Assembly (NCBI RefSeq): GCF_022867865.1
Contig: NZ_JALIEC010000001.1
Span: 186,001 to 250,000, forward strand
Source: Phaeobacter sp. J2-8
GTDB lineage: Bacteria > Pseudomonadota > Alphaproteobacteria > Rhodobacterales > Rhodobacteraceae
DNA length: 64,000 nt
Direction: 5' to 3'
Shown: positions 45,303-54,097 of the stretch, in pieces
Position numbering within the stretch: the first letter of the stretch is position 1
How the letters are laid out: every line of letters begins with the position of its first letter
Notes under the pieces: model-generated
What the model was told of the DNA's origin: nothing
Seen by the model: only the letters and a program-made list of their open reading frames with translations
Database searches by the model: none
Translations under genes and position numbers: made by a program

Positions 45303-47362
45303 TCAGAACGTTTTCGAGAGGGAAATCTTGAACGTTCGTCCCGGTGCCTTGCGCGTCGATGACGAAAGATGGCCGACATAGTCGAGGTCCAGCGCATTTT
45401 CGAGACCAACACGCACCTCTGTGCCGTCAAGCCAACCGCCGTTGTCCGGGCGCCATGTGGTGCGCAGGTTATGCACGGTGGCATTGGCCAGATCGTCGCC
45501 CGCTAAATCGCGCCGGTCGGCGGCGTGGACAATTTCCCAGCTGACATCCAGCATGTCATCCCATTTGCGCCCCACCGTCAGTTGCACCCGGTCCGCCGGG
45601 CTGTTGCGCCATGTGGTGTCCGTGCCATCGGGATTGAATTCCGTGCCATCGCCCATGTGACCGGCAAGATCGAAATACACTCCACTGGACAACCCGTAAG
45701 AGGCCTCAATCTCGAAACCCTGGGTTTCGACGCTTTCCAGCGAAGACGAGGTCGACCCCGATAAGGTGTAGCTGGTGATGTCCCAAAGCGTGGTTTGATA
45801 CGCCGTGCCGCGCAGGGTCAGATAGTCGCCGCCCGCAAACACATCGGTGCCGGTATATTCCGCCCCAAGTTCGAAGGTCTGGGATTTTTCCGACATGGTC
45901 ATCCGGTCCTGCGCTGTGGCGCTGGCACCCAGATCGTCGATGATCGGCAGACCTTCGGTATAGGCCGCGCTGCCGAACACCGACAATCCATTGCCGAAAT
46001 CATAGGCCAGTGCCAGACCGCCCATCAGCGCGTCGGTTTCATAATCACTGGGGTAGGTCGTGCCGGTGCTGGCGTCGACCAGACTGTTGGCGCTTTCGAT
46101 CGCGACTTTTCAAACCGCAGGGCCGGGGTGATGGTGAACTGTCCGACGGTCATTTCATCCACCATGAACATGGCAAACCGTTTGTCGCTGCCGCCCGGCA
46201 CGCCGGCGGCGCTGTTGTCGGCGCGTTCGCGGTGCTGGACCTCGATCCCGGCCAGCATGTCATGGGCAACAACGCCGGTGTCAAACAGCGCGCGGTTGGA
46301 CAGCGTCAGCTTGGTTGTTTCATACCGTTGATCGGCGTTGACCGTGCTTACAAGGAACGGAAAGGTCGGCGTGCCTTCCAACGGCGACGAGCCGGGCACA
46401 TATTCATATTCGATCTTCTGATCGGCGTAAGACAGGTTCGCCCGCAGGTCGATCAGGTCATTGCCGGGGTTATAGCGGTATTCCAGCACGGTCTGTGCGG
46501 TGTCGGTCACCCGGTCAACATTGCCGAACATGCCGCCATCGGTGGCAAATTGATCGTAGGGCACATCCTTGTCGTCGGCGACGGTGCGTGAATGGCTGAA
46601 CATGAGCGAGTGGTCGTCGTCCTGGCCAAAGGTGAAACGCCCCTTGGCAAGGTAAGACGGCGTAGCAAAGGCGCTGTTGCCGATGGTGTCACCATTGCCG
46701 TCGGTCAGATCGCCCTGATTGCGATATGTATAGTTCAATAGGAATTCAGCGCCTTCGCTTGGCATCCACGCCAGGTAGGTCGAGCTGGTCAGCCCCTCGC
46801 CATTCGACGAAAACTCCAGCGTTTGCGAGCCGCCAAAGCCCAATTCACCACCGGTGAAATCCGATGCGTCCTTGGTTTCCAGCTTCACCACGCCGCCAAC
46901 AATGCCCGATCCATAGGCAAAACTGCCGATGGTGCCGCGCAGCACCTCGACCTCGCGATAGAGCATGGGGTCGGTGAACAGCTGTGTGCCGATCCGATAC
47001 AGTTCTTCTGAACCGACAGATGCGCCATCGACCTGGACCGCGATTTTCTGGTCCGTGCCATAGGTGGTGTTCGCGCCAAAGCCGCGAATGTTGATGCCGG
47101 ACCCCTGGGGCGTGGTGCCATTCACCAGCGTCACGCCGGGGACGGAATCAATCAGCTGTGCGACGGTGCTGGCCTGTCGGTCCTGAATTTCCTCTTCGCC
47201 GACAACGGTTCGGGCCAGGGCGGTGCCAAAGCTCAGATCGCGTTTGCCGCCAGTCAGAACAAGAGTGCCAAGAAAGCCGGGGGTGTTGTCCTGGGCAACT
47301 GCGGGGAGAGCCAAGGAAATACAGACAAGCGCGGTCGAGCCGCGCAAGAGGGGGGTAAGCAT
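45303..47362 (-). CDS. hmuR: TonB-dependent outer-membrane haem receptor (frameshifted)
   Basis: Outer-membrane beta-barrel importing haem or haemoprotein-bound haem. ATG at 47362 is chosen: AAGGA lies eight bases before it, whereas ATG 47371 overlaps that site. The signal peptide ends at AVAQ. The TonB-box-like TLVLTGG precedes a plug domain (QASTVAQLIDSVPGVTLVNG, GINIRGFG, REVEVLRGTIGSFAYGSG). The barrel is broken near 46101: one added base joins TPALRFEKSR to IESANSLVDAS and on to MGGLALAYDFGNGLSV. The C-terminus RTFKISLSKTF ends in aromatic Phe, as barrels do. Repaired length is about 686 aa. Divergent from hmuSTUV, which fixes its substrate class. Confidence 0.87.
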
Positions 47363-47573
47363 ATGCGCCATCCTTAGAGGGGGGTTGGGCCGTAGCTTGC
47401 ACAGGCTGGCGCGGCGAATTGTTATGTGTGTGAACGATTGTGATCGTGACGGGTTGCAGCGTTAATCCAATCATACTAAAACAGTCAAGTATTTTGAGAG
47501 AGCCACGCACCAATCTGAATCGTTTTGCTTTGGGCGCAGCAATCGGACAACAGACCCCGATCCGAGGACGCCC
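47363..47573. promoter_or_regulatory. Divergent hmuR/hmuS control region
   Basis: About 210 bases that must hold both promoters. Features: an inverted repeat ACGAT-TGTG-ATCGT (47434-47447) and an imperfect AT-rich palindrome with arms CTAAAACA and TATTTTGAG around 47477-47500. One may bind an iron or haem regulator (Irr, RirA or Fur class). GAGGA (47564-47568) is the hmuS ribosome site. Promoter boxes are not clear. Confidence 0.4.
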
Positions 47574-48625
47574 ATGCAAGAACAGATCATCCCGACCCCC
47601 GAAGCCATTCGCACGTTTTTGGCTGACAACCCCAAGACACGCGCCCGCGACGCCGCCCAGAAGCTGGGCATTGCCGAGTGCCAATTGGTGGCGGCCACTG
47701 TCGGCTATGGCGCGACGCGCATCACGGCCCACCCCGATCAGCTTATCCCCGCGGTCGAAACGCTGGGCGAGGTGATGGCGCTGACGCGGGTGGGCGATTG
47801 TGTGCATGAAAAGGTTGGGGCCTACGGCAATTACCATTCCGGGCCACATGCGTCGATGACCCTGACCGAGGATATCGACCTGCGGATCTTCCCATCGCAT
47901 TGGGTCACGGCCTTTGCGGTTGAAACCCCGACCAGTTCGGGTGTGCGCCGGTCGGTACAGGTGTTTGATGCGGCGGGTGATGCGGTGCACAAGATCCACC
48001 TGCGCGACAGCTCGGACCATGATGAATGGTCGTCACTGGTGTCGGATCTGGCGCTGGGGGATCAGGGGCTGGAGCAGGCGGTGGAGCCGCGCAAACCCAC
48101 CGAAGCGGCAAAGTCGCGGCCGAAAAGGCCGATGTGCTGCGCGCGGAATGGGCCAAGCTGACCGATACCCACCAATTCCTGCGCCTGTGTTCCAAGTTGA
48201 AAATGAACCGGCTTGGCGCCTATCGCATCGCGGGCGCGCCGTTTGTGCGTCAACTTGCGCCAAGTGCCGCCAATGACATGTTGACGGCGGTGCAGGCCGG
48301 GGGCTTTGAAATCATGCTGTTTGTCGGCAATCGCGGCTGCATTCAGATCCATACCGGCCCAATCGTCAATCTGCGCGCCATGGGCCCGTGGCAGAACGTG
48401 ATGGACCCGCGATTCAACCTGCATCTGCGACTGGACCGCGTGGCAGAGGTCTGGGCGGTCGAGAAACCCACCAGCCGCGGCCCGGCTGTGTCGGTCGAAG
48501 CCTTCGATGCCGAGGGCGGATTGATCTTTCAGGTGTTTGGCGTCGGCAAAGAGGGCCGGGATTTACGGCCAGACTGGAAACGGGTTGTGGCGGCGCTGCC
48601 CTCGCTTGAAGCGGTGCCAGCATGA
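47574..48625 (+). CDS. hmuS: Haem-degrading/haem-trafficking protein HmuS (frameshifted)
   Basis: Cytosolic haem-handling protein with two repeated halves. First half: LTRVGDCVHEKVGAYGNYHSG and DIDLRIFPSHWVTAFAVE. Second half: GGFEIMLFVGNRGCIQIHTGPI, MDPRFNLHLRLDRVAEVWAVEKPT. The break is near 48113; adding one G gives EAAKVAAEKADVLRAEWAKLTDTHQF and about 350 aa, the standard HmuS/HemS length. The stop overlaps hmuT (ATGA). First gene of hmuSTUV. Confidence 0.9.
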
Positions 48626-49503
48626 TCGGGCGGCAAATGCGGTCCGCGTCAGTGCGGTTGATGGGCGCGCTGGGATTGGCAGCGCTTCTCAGCAGCGGGG
48701 CCAGTGCCGAAACGACAACAGAGCCGGATGTGCTGTCGATTGGCGGTGCGGTGACCGAAATCGTTGTCGCCCTGGGCCAGCAGCATCGGCTGCGCGCCCG
48801 CGACACCACATCGACCTATCCGTCCTCGGTCACCGACCTGCCGGATGTCGGCTATATGCGTGCGCTGTCGCCCGAGGGCGTGCTGTCCGTCGCCCCCGGT
48901 TTGATCCTGTCGGAAGAGGGCGCAGGCCCGCCCGAGGCGCTGGATGTGATCCGTGCGGCAGACGTGAATTTTGTCGAGGTACCGGGCGGCACAACGGTTG
49001 ACGGTATCGTGAACAAGATCACGACCATTGGTGCCGCGCTGGACGTCCCGGATCGCGCCGGGGCCCTGGCCGCAGAGGTGCGTCAGGCGATGACCGACGC
49101 CATGGCGGATGCCGACCGCCCCGAGCAGGACAAGAAACGGGTGATGTTCGTGATCTCGACCCAGGGCGGGCGGATCAATGCCGCCGGCACCGGCACCGGG
49201 GCGGATGCGATCATTCGCATGGCCGGTGGCATCAACGCGGTGACGCAATATCATGGCTACAAGCTGATTACGGACGAGGCCGTCGGCATGGCCGCGCCGG
49301 ATGTGATCCTGATGATGGATCGCGGCGGCGATCATGGTAAATCCGACGACGATCTGTTTGCCATGCCCGCCATTCAGCTTACTCCGGCGGCGCTTAGCCG
49401 GTCGGTGGTGCGGCTGGACGGTTTGATGATGCTGGGGTTTGGCCCCCGCACGCCAGAAGCGGTGCGCGCCCTTAATGATGCGCTATACGGAAACGGAGCC
49501 TGA
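48622..49503 (+). CDS. hmuT: Haem ABC transporter periplasmic binding protein
   Basis: A 293-residue class III binding protein with a signal peptide (MGALGLAALLSSGASA). DVLSIGGAVTEIVVALGQQHR opens the mature fold. Family features are ARDTTSTYPSSVTDLPDVGYMRALSPEGVLSVAPGLILS and GTGTGADAIIRMAGGINAV. The haem-binding Tyr of HmuT/ShuT proteins is a candidate in VGYMRALS. It receives haem from HmuR and docks on HmuUV. Spacing to hmuU is three bases. Confidence 0.9.
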   Translation: MIGRQMRSASVRLMGALGLAALLSSGASAETTTEPDVLSIGGAVTEIVVALGQQHRLRARDTTSTYPSSVTDLPDVGYMRALSPEGVLSVAPGLILSEEGAGPPEALDVIRAADVNFVEVPGGTTVDGIVNKITTIGAALDVPDRAGALAAEVRQAMTDAMADADRPEQDKKRVMFVISTQGGRINAAGTGTGADAIIRMAGGINAVTQYHGYKLITDEAVGMAAPDVILMMDRGGDHGKSDDDLFAMPAIQLTPAALSRSVVRLDGLMMLGFGPRTPEAVRALNDALYGNGA

Positions 49504-49506
49504 CCC

Positions 49507-50577
49507 ATGGTTGCCCTGTCCGAAATTGCCGCCCCCCCACAGCGGGACCGGCTGTCGCGTGCGCGCGATTTGCATTGGCTGTTGGCCGGGGCTTTGGTGC
49601 TGGCATGTTTCGCCAGTCTGGAGGTCGGCGCAACCGATGTCCGGCTGACGGCACTGTTGTTCAAACTGATCCAGGGCGAGGCGCTGAGCCAGATTGAGCG
49701 CGTGGTCCTCTGGGATATTCGCCTGCCCCGGTTGGCGATGGGCGTGCTGATCGGCGCGGCGCTGGCGGTGTCTGGCGCTGCGATGCAGGGGCTGTTTCGC
49801 AACCCGCTGGCCGATCCCGGCATTGTCGGTGTCGGGGCGGGGGCCGGTCTGGGGGCGATTTTGGCGATTGTGCTTGGGGCGATGTTGCCGGAATGGCTTC
49901 GGGCGTGGACCGGCAATCAGTTGATCCCGTTTGCCGCCTTTCTTGGCGGGTGGGGGTCGACGATCCTGCTGTATCGCGTGTCGACTCGCCATGGCCGCAC
50001 CTCGGTCGCGACCATGCTTTTGGCGGGGATTGCGCTGGGCGCTTTGGCGGGGGCCTTGTCCGGTGTGCTTGTCTATGTGGCGGATGACCAGCAATTGCGC
50101 GATCTGACGTTCTGGGGGCTTGGCTCTTTGGCGGGGGCCAGCTGGGCCAAGGTGTTTGCTGCGGGGCCGCTGATCCTGTTGGCGATCGGCGTCGCGGTCA
50201 CATTGGGGCGCGGGTTGAACGGCCTTGCGCTGGGCGAGGCGACGGCGGCGCATATCGGCATTGATGTGCAGAAAATGAAGAACATCGCAATTCTGGCTGT
50301 GGCTGGCGCCACCGGCGCAGCCGTGGCGGTCTCGGGGGGCATCGGCTTTGTTGGCATTGTGGTGCCACATCTGCTGCGGCTGATCTCTGGCCCGGATCAC
50401 CGTACCCTGCTGGTCAATTCAGCCTTGCTGGGCGCGACGCTTTTGATCCTGGCGGATGTCATCGCCCGAAGTGTCATCGCACCGGCGGAATTGCCGATTG
50501 GCATTGTGACCGCCGTTTTGGGTGCGCCGATCTTTTTGTGGATTCTGTTGCGGCGGCGGGGGATGGTCGACCTATGA
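49507..50577 (+). CDS. hmuU: Haem ABC transporter permease (FecCD family)
   Basis: A 356-residue inner-membrane permease with about ten spans. FecCD signatures: LPRLAMGVLIGAALAVSGAAMQGLFRNPLADPGIVGVGAGAGLGA and SGGIGFVGIVVPHLLRLISGPDHR. Overlaps hmuV by four bases, as usual for the HmuUV complex. Confidence 0.92.
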   Translation: MVALSEIAAPPQRDRLSRARDLHWLLAGALVLACFASLEVGATDVRLTALLFKLIQGEALSQIERVVLWDIRLPRLAMGVLIGAALAVSGAAMQGLFRNPLADPGIVGVGAGAGLGAILAIVLGAMLPEWLRAWTGNQLIPFAAFLGGWGSTILLYRVSTRHGRTSVATMLLAGIALGALAGALSGVLVYVADDQQLRDLTFWGLGSLAGASWAKVFAAGPLILLAIGVAVTLGRGLNGLALGEATAAHIGIDVQKMKNIAILAVAGATGAAVAVSGGIGFVGIVVPHLLRLISGPDHRTLLVNSALLGATLLILADVIARSVIAPAELPIGIVTAVLGAPIFLWILLRRRGMVDL

Positions 50578-51358
50578 GTTTCGAGGCCCATGATATTTTC
50601 GTGCGCTATGGCCGCCGCAGCGCGTTGCGCGGCGTCAGCCTTGTGGCCAAGGCAGGAGAGGTGACCGCGATTGTCGGCCCCAACGGATCGGGAAAATCGA
50701 CCCTGTTGGCGGCGATGACGGCCTCGGTGCCTTATGAGGGGTCGGTGCGGTTGAACGGCCTGGCCGGTGATCGACCAGAAGCCATGGGAATTGGCCGCGC
50801 AACGTGCCGTCCTCCCCCAGGAGTTGCGGCTGGCCTTTCCCTTCTCCGTGATCGAGGTCGTGCGCATCGGGCTTCAGGCTGGGCACCGCCGGAAATTGTG
50901 CTGAGGTGCCGATGCAGGCGTTGGACCGTGTGGGGCTGGCGCATTATGCGAACCGCAGTTTCCACGAATTGTCCGGCGGCGAGGCGCAGCGCGTCATGCT
51001 GGCGCGTGTTCTGGCCCAGGTTTGGGTGCCGGTTGAAAACGGACAGCCGCGTTGGCTGTTGCTGGATGAACCGGTGTCGAGCCTGGATATTGCCCATCAG
51101 CTTCAGGTGATGGAGCTGGCGCGCGATTTCGCGCATGCTGGTGGCGGTGTGATTGCGGTGATGCATGATTTGAACCTGACGGCGCTGTTTGCCGACCGGG
51201 TGGCGGTTCTGGCCGGGGGGCAATGTCTGGCCACCGGCGCACCACGCGATGTGTTGACCGATGGCGTCCTGTCTGATGCCTATGGCTGTGCGTTGCGGGT
51301 GTCTGCCCCGCCGCCGGTTGATGTGCCCTATATCCTGCCGCATGCGGCGTCTGCCTAG
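50574..51358 (+). CDS. hmuV: Haem ABC transporter ATPase (two frameshifts)
   Basis: ATPase for HmuTUV. Walker A VGPNGSGKST; signature LSGGEAQRVMLARVLA; Walker B WLLLDEPVSSLD; H-loop VMHDLN. The frame changes twice. Near 50764-50766 one base appears extra, and removing it gives NGLAVIDQKPWELAAQRAVLPQELRLAFPF, with the Q-loop. At GGG 50881-50883 one G appears extra, and removing it gives QAGTAGNCAEVPMQALDRVGL. Both edits together yield 260 aa, exactly the usual HmuV size, which favours insertions over deletions. Confidence 0.88.
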
Positions 51359-51371
51359 GAAAGATCTGAAT

Positions 51372-52148
51372 ATGTTTCGCGGTGCTCTTTGTGCGATTTT
51401 TGCGCTTTCGACGGCGGTCCAGGCCCAGCCCACCGCCATTCCACCAGCCGATATTGTGCTGTTGGGCGAGGTGCATGACAATCCCGATGCTCATTTGGCT
51501 CAGGCCGCGCGTTTGGCCGATCTGAAACCCACGGCGGTGGTGTTTGAAATGCTGACGCAGGCACAGGCCCAGCAGGCCGCCGAAGACCCGGCGCGCATCC
51601 CGGACATCTGGGCCGAGGGCGACTGGCCGGATTATGCGCTTTATGCGCCGATCTTTGAGGCCTTGGGTGATGCACAGATTGTCGGGGCAGCCGCCCCGCG
51701 CGCGGACATTCGCGCCGTCTATGGCGACGGGGCCGCGGCCCTGTTCGGCGCGGATGCCGGACGATTTGGATTGGATCGCGCCCTGCCAAAGGCGCAGCAA
51801 TCCGCGCGCGAAGAGATGCAGTTTGATGCCCATTGCCAGGCCATGCCGCGCGCGATGATGGGCGGCATGGTGGCGGTGCAACGTTACCGCGACGCGGTGT
51901 TTGCCCGCGCGGCCCTGATGGCGTTGGACACCTATGGTCCGCCCGTCGCGGTGATTGCGGGCAACGGTCATGTGCGCACCGATTGGGGGGTGCCGGCGTT
52001 GATCGCCCTTGCGGCGCCCCAGACCCAGACCTGGGCTGTCGGCTTTGTCGAAGACGCAACCGACGTGCCATTTGACGAAAGCCATGTCGTGCCGCCGGTT
52101 GATCGGGATGACCCCTGTGCCGCGCTGCGCGGCAAAGATGGAGAGTAA
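51372..52148 (+). CDS. ChaN family haem/iron-associated exported protein
   Basis: About 258 aa from ATG at 51372, with AGGAAAG upstream and a signal peptide ending VQA. The ChaN/DUF399 fold shows ADIVLLGEVHDNPDAHL near the start and AVIAGNGHVRTDWGVPALI near the end, plus PRAMMGGMVAVQRYRDAV. Campylobacter ChaN is an iron-regulated lipoprotein that binds haem; this one has no clear lipobox. Immediately downstream of hmuV (13-base gap), so likely part of the same haem operon. Confidence 0.82.
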   Translation: MFRGALCAIFALSTAVQAQPTAIPPADIVLLGEVHDNPDAHLAQAARLADLKPTAVVFEMLTQAQAQQAAEDPARIPDIWAEGDWPDYALYAPIFEALGDAQIVGAAAPRADIRAVYGDGAAALFGADAGRFGLDRALPKAQQSAREEMQFDAHCQAMPRAMMGGMVAVQRYRDAVFARAALMALDTYGPPVAVIAGNGHVRTDWGVPALIALAAPQTQTWAVGFVEDATDVPFDESHVVPPVDRDDPCAALRGKDGE

Positions 52149-52151
52149 AAG

Positions 52152-52658
52152 ATGTTCTATTATCGAAACCGCGCCTTGGCCGCTCTGGCGATTGTTGTGT
52201 CGGCTGCCGCGATGGCCCTGCCGGAAATCGCCCCCGCCGAATCCACCCCGGCCGAATCCACCCCGGCCCAAATCACCCCGGCGCAAAGCCCGGCGGAAAC
52301 CGATCAGGGCAGCCATGTCACGCTGGAGCTGAATTCCGTGGCCCAGGTCGACGGCGCCTGTCAGGTCAGTTTTCTGATCCAGAACGGCCATGCCGCCGAT
52401 ATCACGTCGGCCATCTATGAGGCGGTGTTGTTTGACACCTCGGGCGGGGTTGACCGTCTGACCCTGTTTGATTTCGGGGCCTTGCCCGCCGCGCGCCCGC
52501 GTGTGCGTCAGTTTGTCTTGCCGGGCCTTGATTGCAGCGCGCTGGGCCGGTTGCTGATCAACGGGGCCGAAACATGCACCAGCGACGGGCTGGCCCCGGA
52601 TGCCTGTGGCCGCGATCTGGAATTGCGCAGCCGTATTGATGTGGAGATTCTGGGATGA
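52152..52658 (+). CDS. Unknown secreted protein of the haem locus
   Basis: 168 aa with signal peptide (ALAALAIVVSAAAMA) and a Pro/Ala/Thr/Ser repeat (AESTPAESTPAQITPAQSPA, residues about 30-50) that probably forms a flexible linker. The folded part begins VTLELNSVAQVDGACQVSFLIQN and contains four Cys (ACQV, LDCS, TCTS, DACG), enough for two disulfides. Starts three bases after the ChaN stop and overlaps exbB by four bases. No domain recognised. It is conserved by position in my recollection of related loci, but function is unknown. Confidence 0.75.
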   Translation: MFYYRNRALAALAIVVSAAAMALPEIAPAESTPAESTPAQITPAQSPAETDQGSHVTLELNSVAQVDGACQVSFLIQNGHAADITSAIYEAVLFDTSGGVDRLTLFDFGALPAARPRVRQFVLPGLDCSALGRLLINGAETCTSDGLAPDACGRDLELRSRIDVEILG

Positions 52659-53332
52659 TTGCCGCCGTTCGTGAAACCATTTTGCACATTCTGGACCTTG
52701 GCGGGCCTGTCGTGTTGCTGCTGTGTCTGCTGTCGATCATTGTCTCGACCGTTGTGATCTACAAGCTGTGGCAATTCACGGCGGCGGGCGTCGGGCGACA
52801 CAAGGCCTTGCAACAGGCGGTGGCGGCCTGGGACCGGGGCGATCAGAGCGGCGCGCGGCTGTATCTGGATCAATCGCGCAGCTATCTGCGTCCGGTTCTG
52901 GCCATGGCGCTGAACGGCCAAACCGACGGCGCGCGGCTTGAGGCCGAGGCCGAATCCCGCTTTGCCAGATTGGAACGCGGTTTCCGGCTTTTGGATTCGG
53001 TGGCCCAGCTTGCCCCGCTGCTTGGGTTGTTTGGCACGGTTCTGGGGATGATTTCGGCGTTTCAGGCCCTGCAGGCCGCTGGCGCGCAGGTCGATCCCTC
53101 TATTCTGGCGGGCGGTATTTGGGTGGCGTTGTTGACCACGGCGGTGGGGTTGGCGGTGGCGATGCCAACCGCGCTGGTCCTGGCCTGGCTGGAATCGCGG
53201 ATGGATGGCGATCGCGTCCTGGCCCAAACCGCGTTGCGTACAATTCTGGCACCGGATCAGGGCCGTAGCGTAGCCGAACAGACAGAGCCCGCGTCCTCTT
53301 CGGTGCCATTGCCGGAGCCTGACCATGCGTAG
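52655..53332 (+). CDS. exbB: ExbB-type MotA/TolQ/ExbB proton channel protein
   Basis: Inner-membrane channel subunit, 225 aa, three spans. Pore region AQLAPLLGLFGTVLGMISAFQALQAAGAQVDPSILAGGIWVALLTTAVGLAVAMPTAL is the family signature. Short acidic C-terminus. Converts proton flow to TonB work with the two ExbD proteins encoded after it. Overlaps exbD1 by eight bases. Confidence 0.9.
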   Translation: MIAAVRETILHILDLGGPVVLLLCLLSIIVSTVVIYKLWQFTAAGVGRHKALQQAVAAWDRGDQSGARLYLDQSRSYLRPVLAMALNGQTDGARLEAEAESRFARLERGFRLLDSVAQLAPLLGLFGTVLGMISAFQALQAAGAQVDPSILAGGIWVALLTTAVGLAVAMPTALVLAWLESRMDGDRVLAQTALRTILAPDQGRSVAEQTEPASSSVPLPEPDHA

Positions 53333-53714
53333 ACGCGCGCGACGGCGCAAGTTGTCGATGACCTCGTTGATTGATGTCATCTTCTTGCTGCTGTTGTTTT
53401 TCATGTTGTCCTCGACCTTTACCCGTTTTGCCGAGGTTGAACTGGCCGCCGGCGGGGCGGGTGGCGGAGTGGCGGAAAACGGTGCAAAGCCGGTTTTTCT
53501 GTCGCTGGGACCGGACAGTTTGCGGGTGAATGGCACCGATCATGATCTTGCGGCACTGGCAGAGGCCGTCGCGGCCTTCAAAACCGATGATGTTGCGCCG
53601 CTTAGCGTGCTGGTCGCGATGCGTGGTCCGGTGACGGCTCAACGGCTGACTGATCTGTTGGCGGCATTGCGTCCGGTTGCGGGGGTGCGGGTCACCGTAT
53701 TGGAAACCACATGA
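53325..53714 (+). CDS. exbD: ExbD protein 1, with transmembrane Asp
   Basis: 129 aa. Basic N-terminus RRRARRRKL, then a transmembrane helix SLIDVIFLLLLFFMLSSTF. Asp17 (codon 53373-53375) is the conserved proton-carrying Asp of ExbD/TolR. A periplasmic domain follows. Overlaps exbD2 by four bases. See exbD2 for the contrast. Confidence 0.9.
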   Translation: MRRRARRRKLSMTSLIDVIFLLLLFFMLSSTFTRFAEVELAAGGAGGGVAENGAKPVFLSLGPDSLRVNGTDHDLAALAEAVAAFKTDDVAPLSVLVAMRGPVTAQRLTDLLAALRPVAGVRVTVLETT

Positions 53715-54097
53715 CCATCAGAGCCCGCCGCAAAGACCGAGAGCCGACAACGGCGCTGATCAACATTGTGTTCTTGATGCTGATCTTCTTTTTGGTGGCC
53801 GGCACTTTGGCCGCGCCGTTGGATAAGGATCTGAAGCTGGTGCGGGTGGCCGAGATCGAAGGCACTGCGCCCGCCGATGCATTGGTGGTCCATGCCGATG
53901 GCCGCATGACCCATCAGGGCCGGGCGGTCGCATCGGCGACAGAATTTCTGGCCGCTGTTCCCGAAGAGGCCCGGAACCGGGTGCGCATTGTGCCCGATCG
54001 GGATCTGGCGGCCAGTGCGTTGGTGCGCATTGGGCGGGATTTGCGGGCCGCTGGCGCGGAAAGCGTTGTGATTGTTACGGAAAGGGCGCTGCAATGA
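53711..54097 (+). CDS. ExbD protein 2, Asn in place of the transmembrane Asp
   Basis: 128 aa, ExbD/TolR family. The transmembrane helix reads ALINIVFLMLIFFLVAG: at the position of the essential Asp there is Asn18 (AAC, 53762-53764). The periplasmic part is otherwise normal (APLDKDLKLVRVAEIEG, then RVRIVPDRDLAASALVRIG). The frame is intact and neighbours are coupled by ATGA overlaps, so this is not decay. It is probably a non-protonatable partner for ExbD1 in the same complex. Confidence 0.88.
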   Translation: MTIRARRKDREPTTALINIVFLMLIFFLVAGTLAAPLDKDLKLVRVAEIEGTAPADALVVHADGRMTHQGRAVASATEFLAAVPEEARNRVRIVPDRDLAASALVRIGRDLRAAGAESVVIVTERALQ

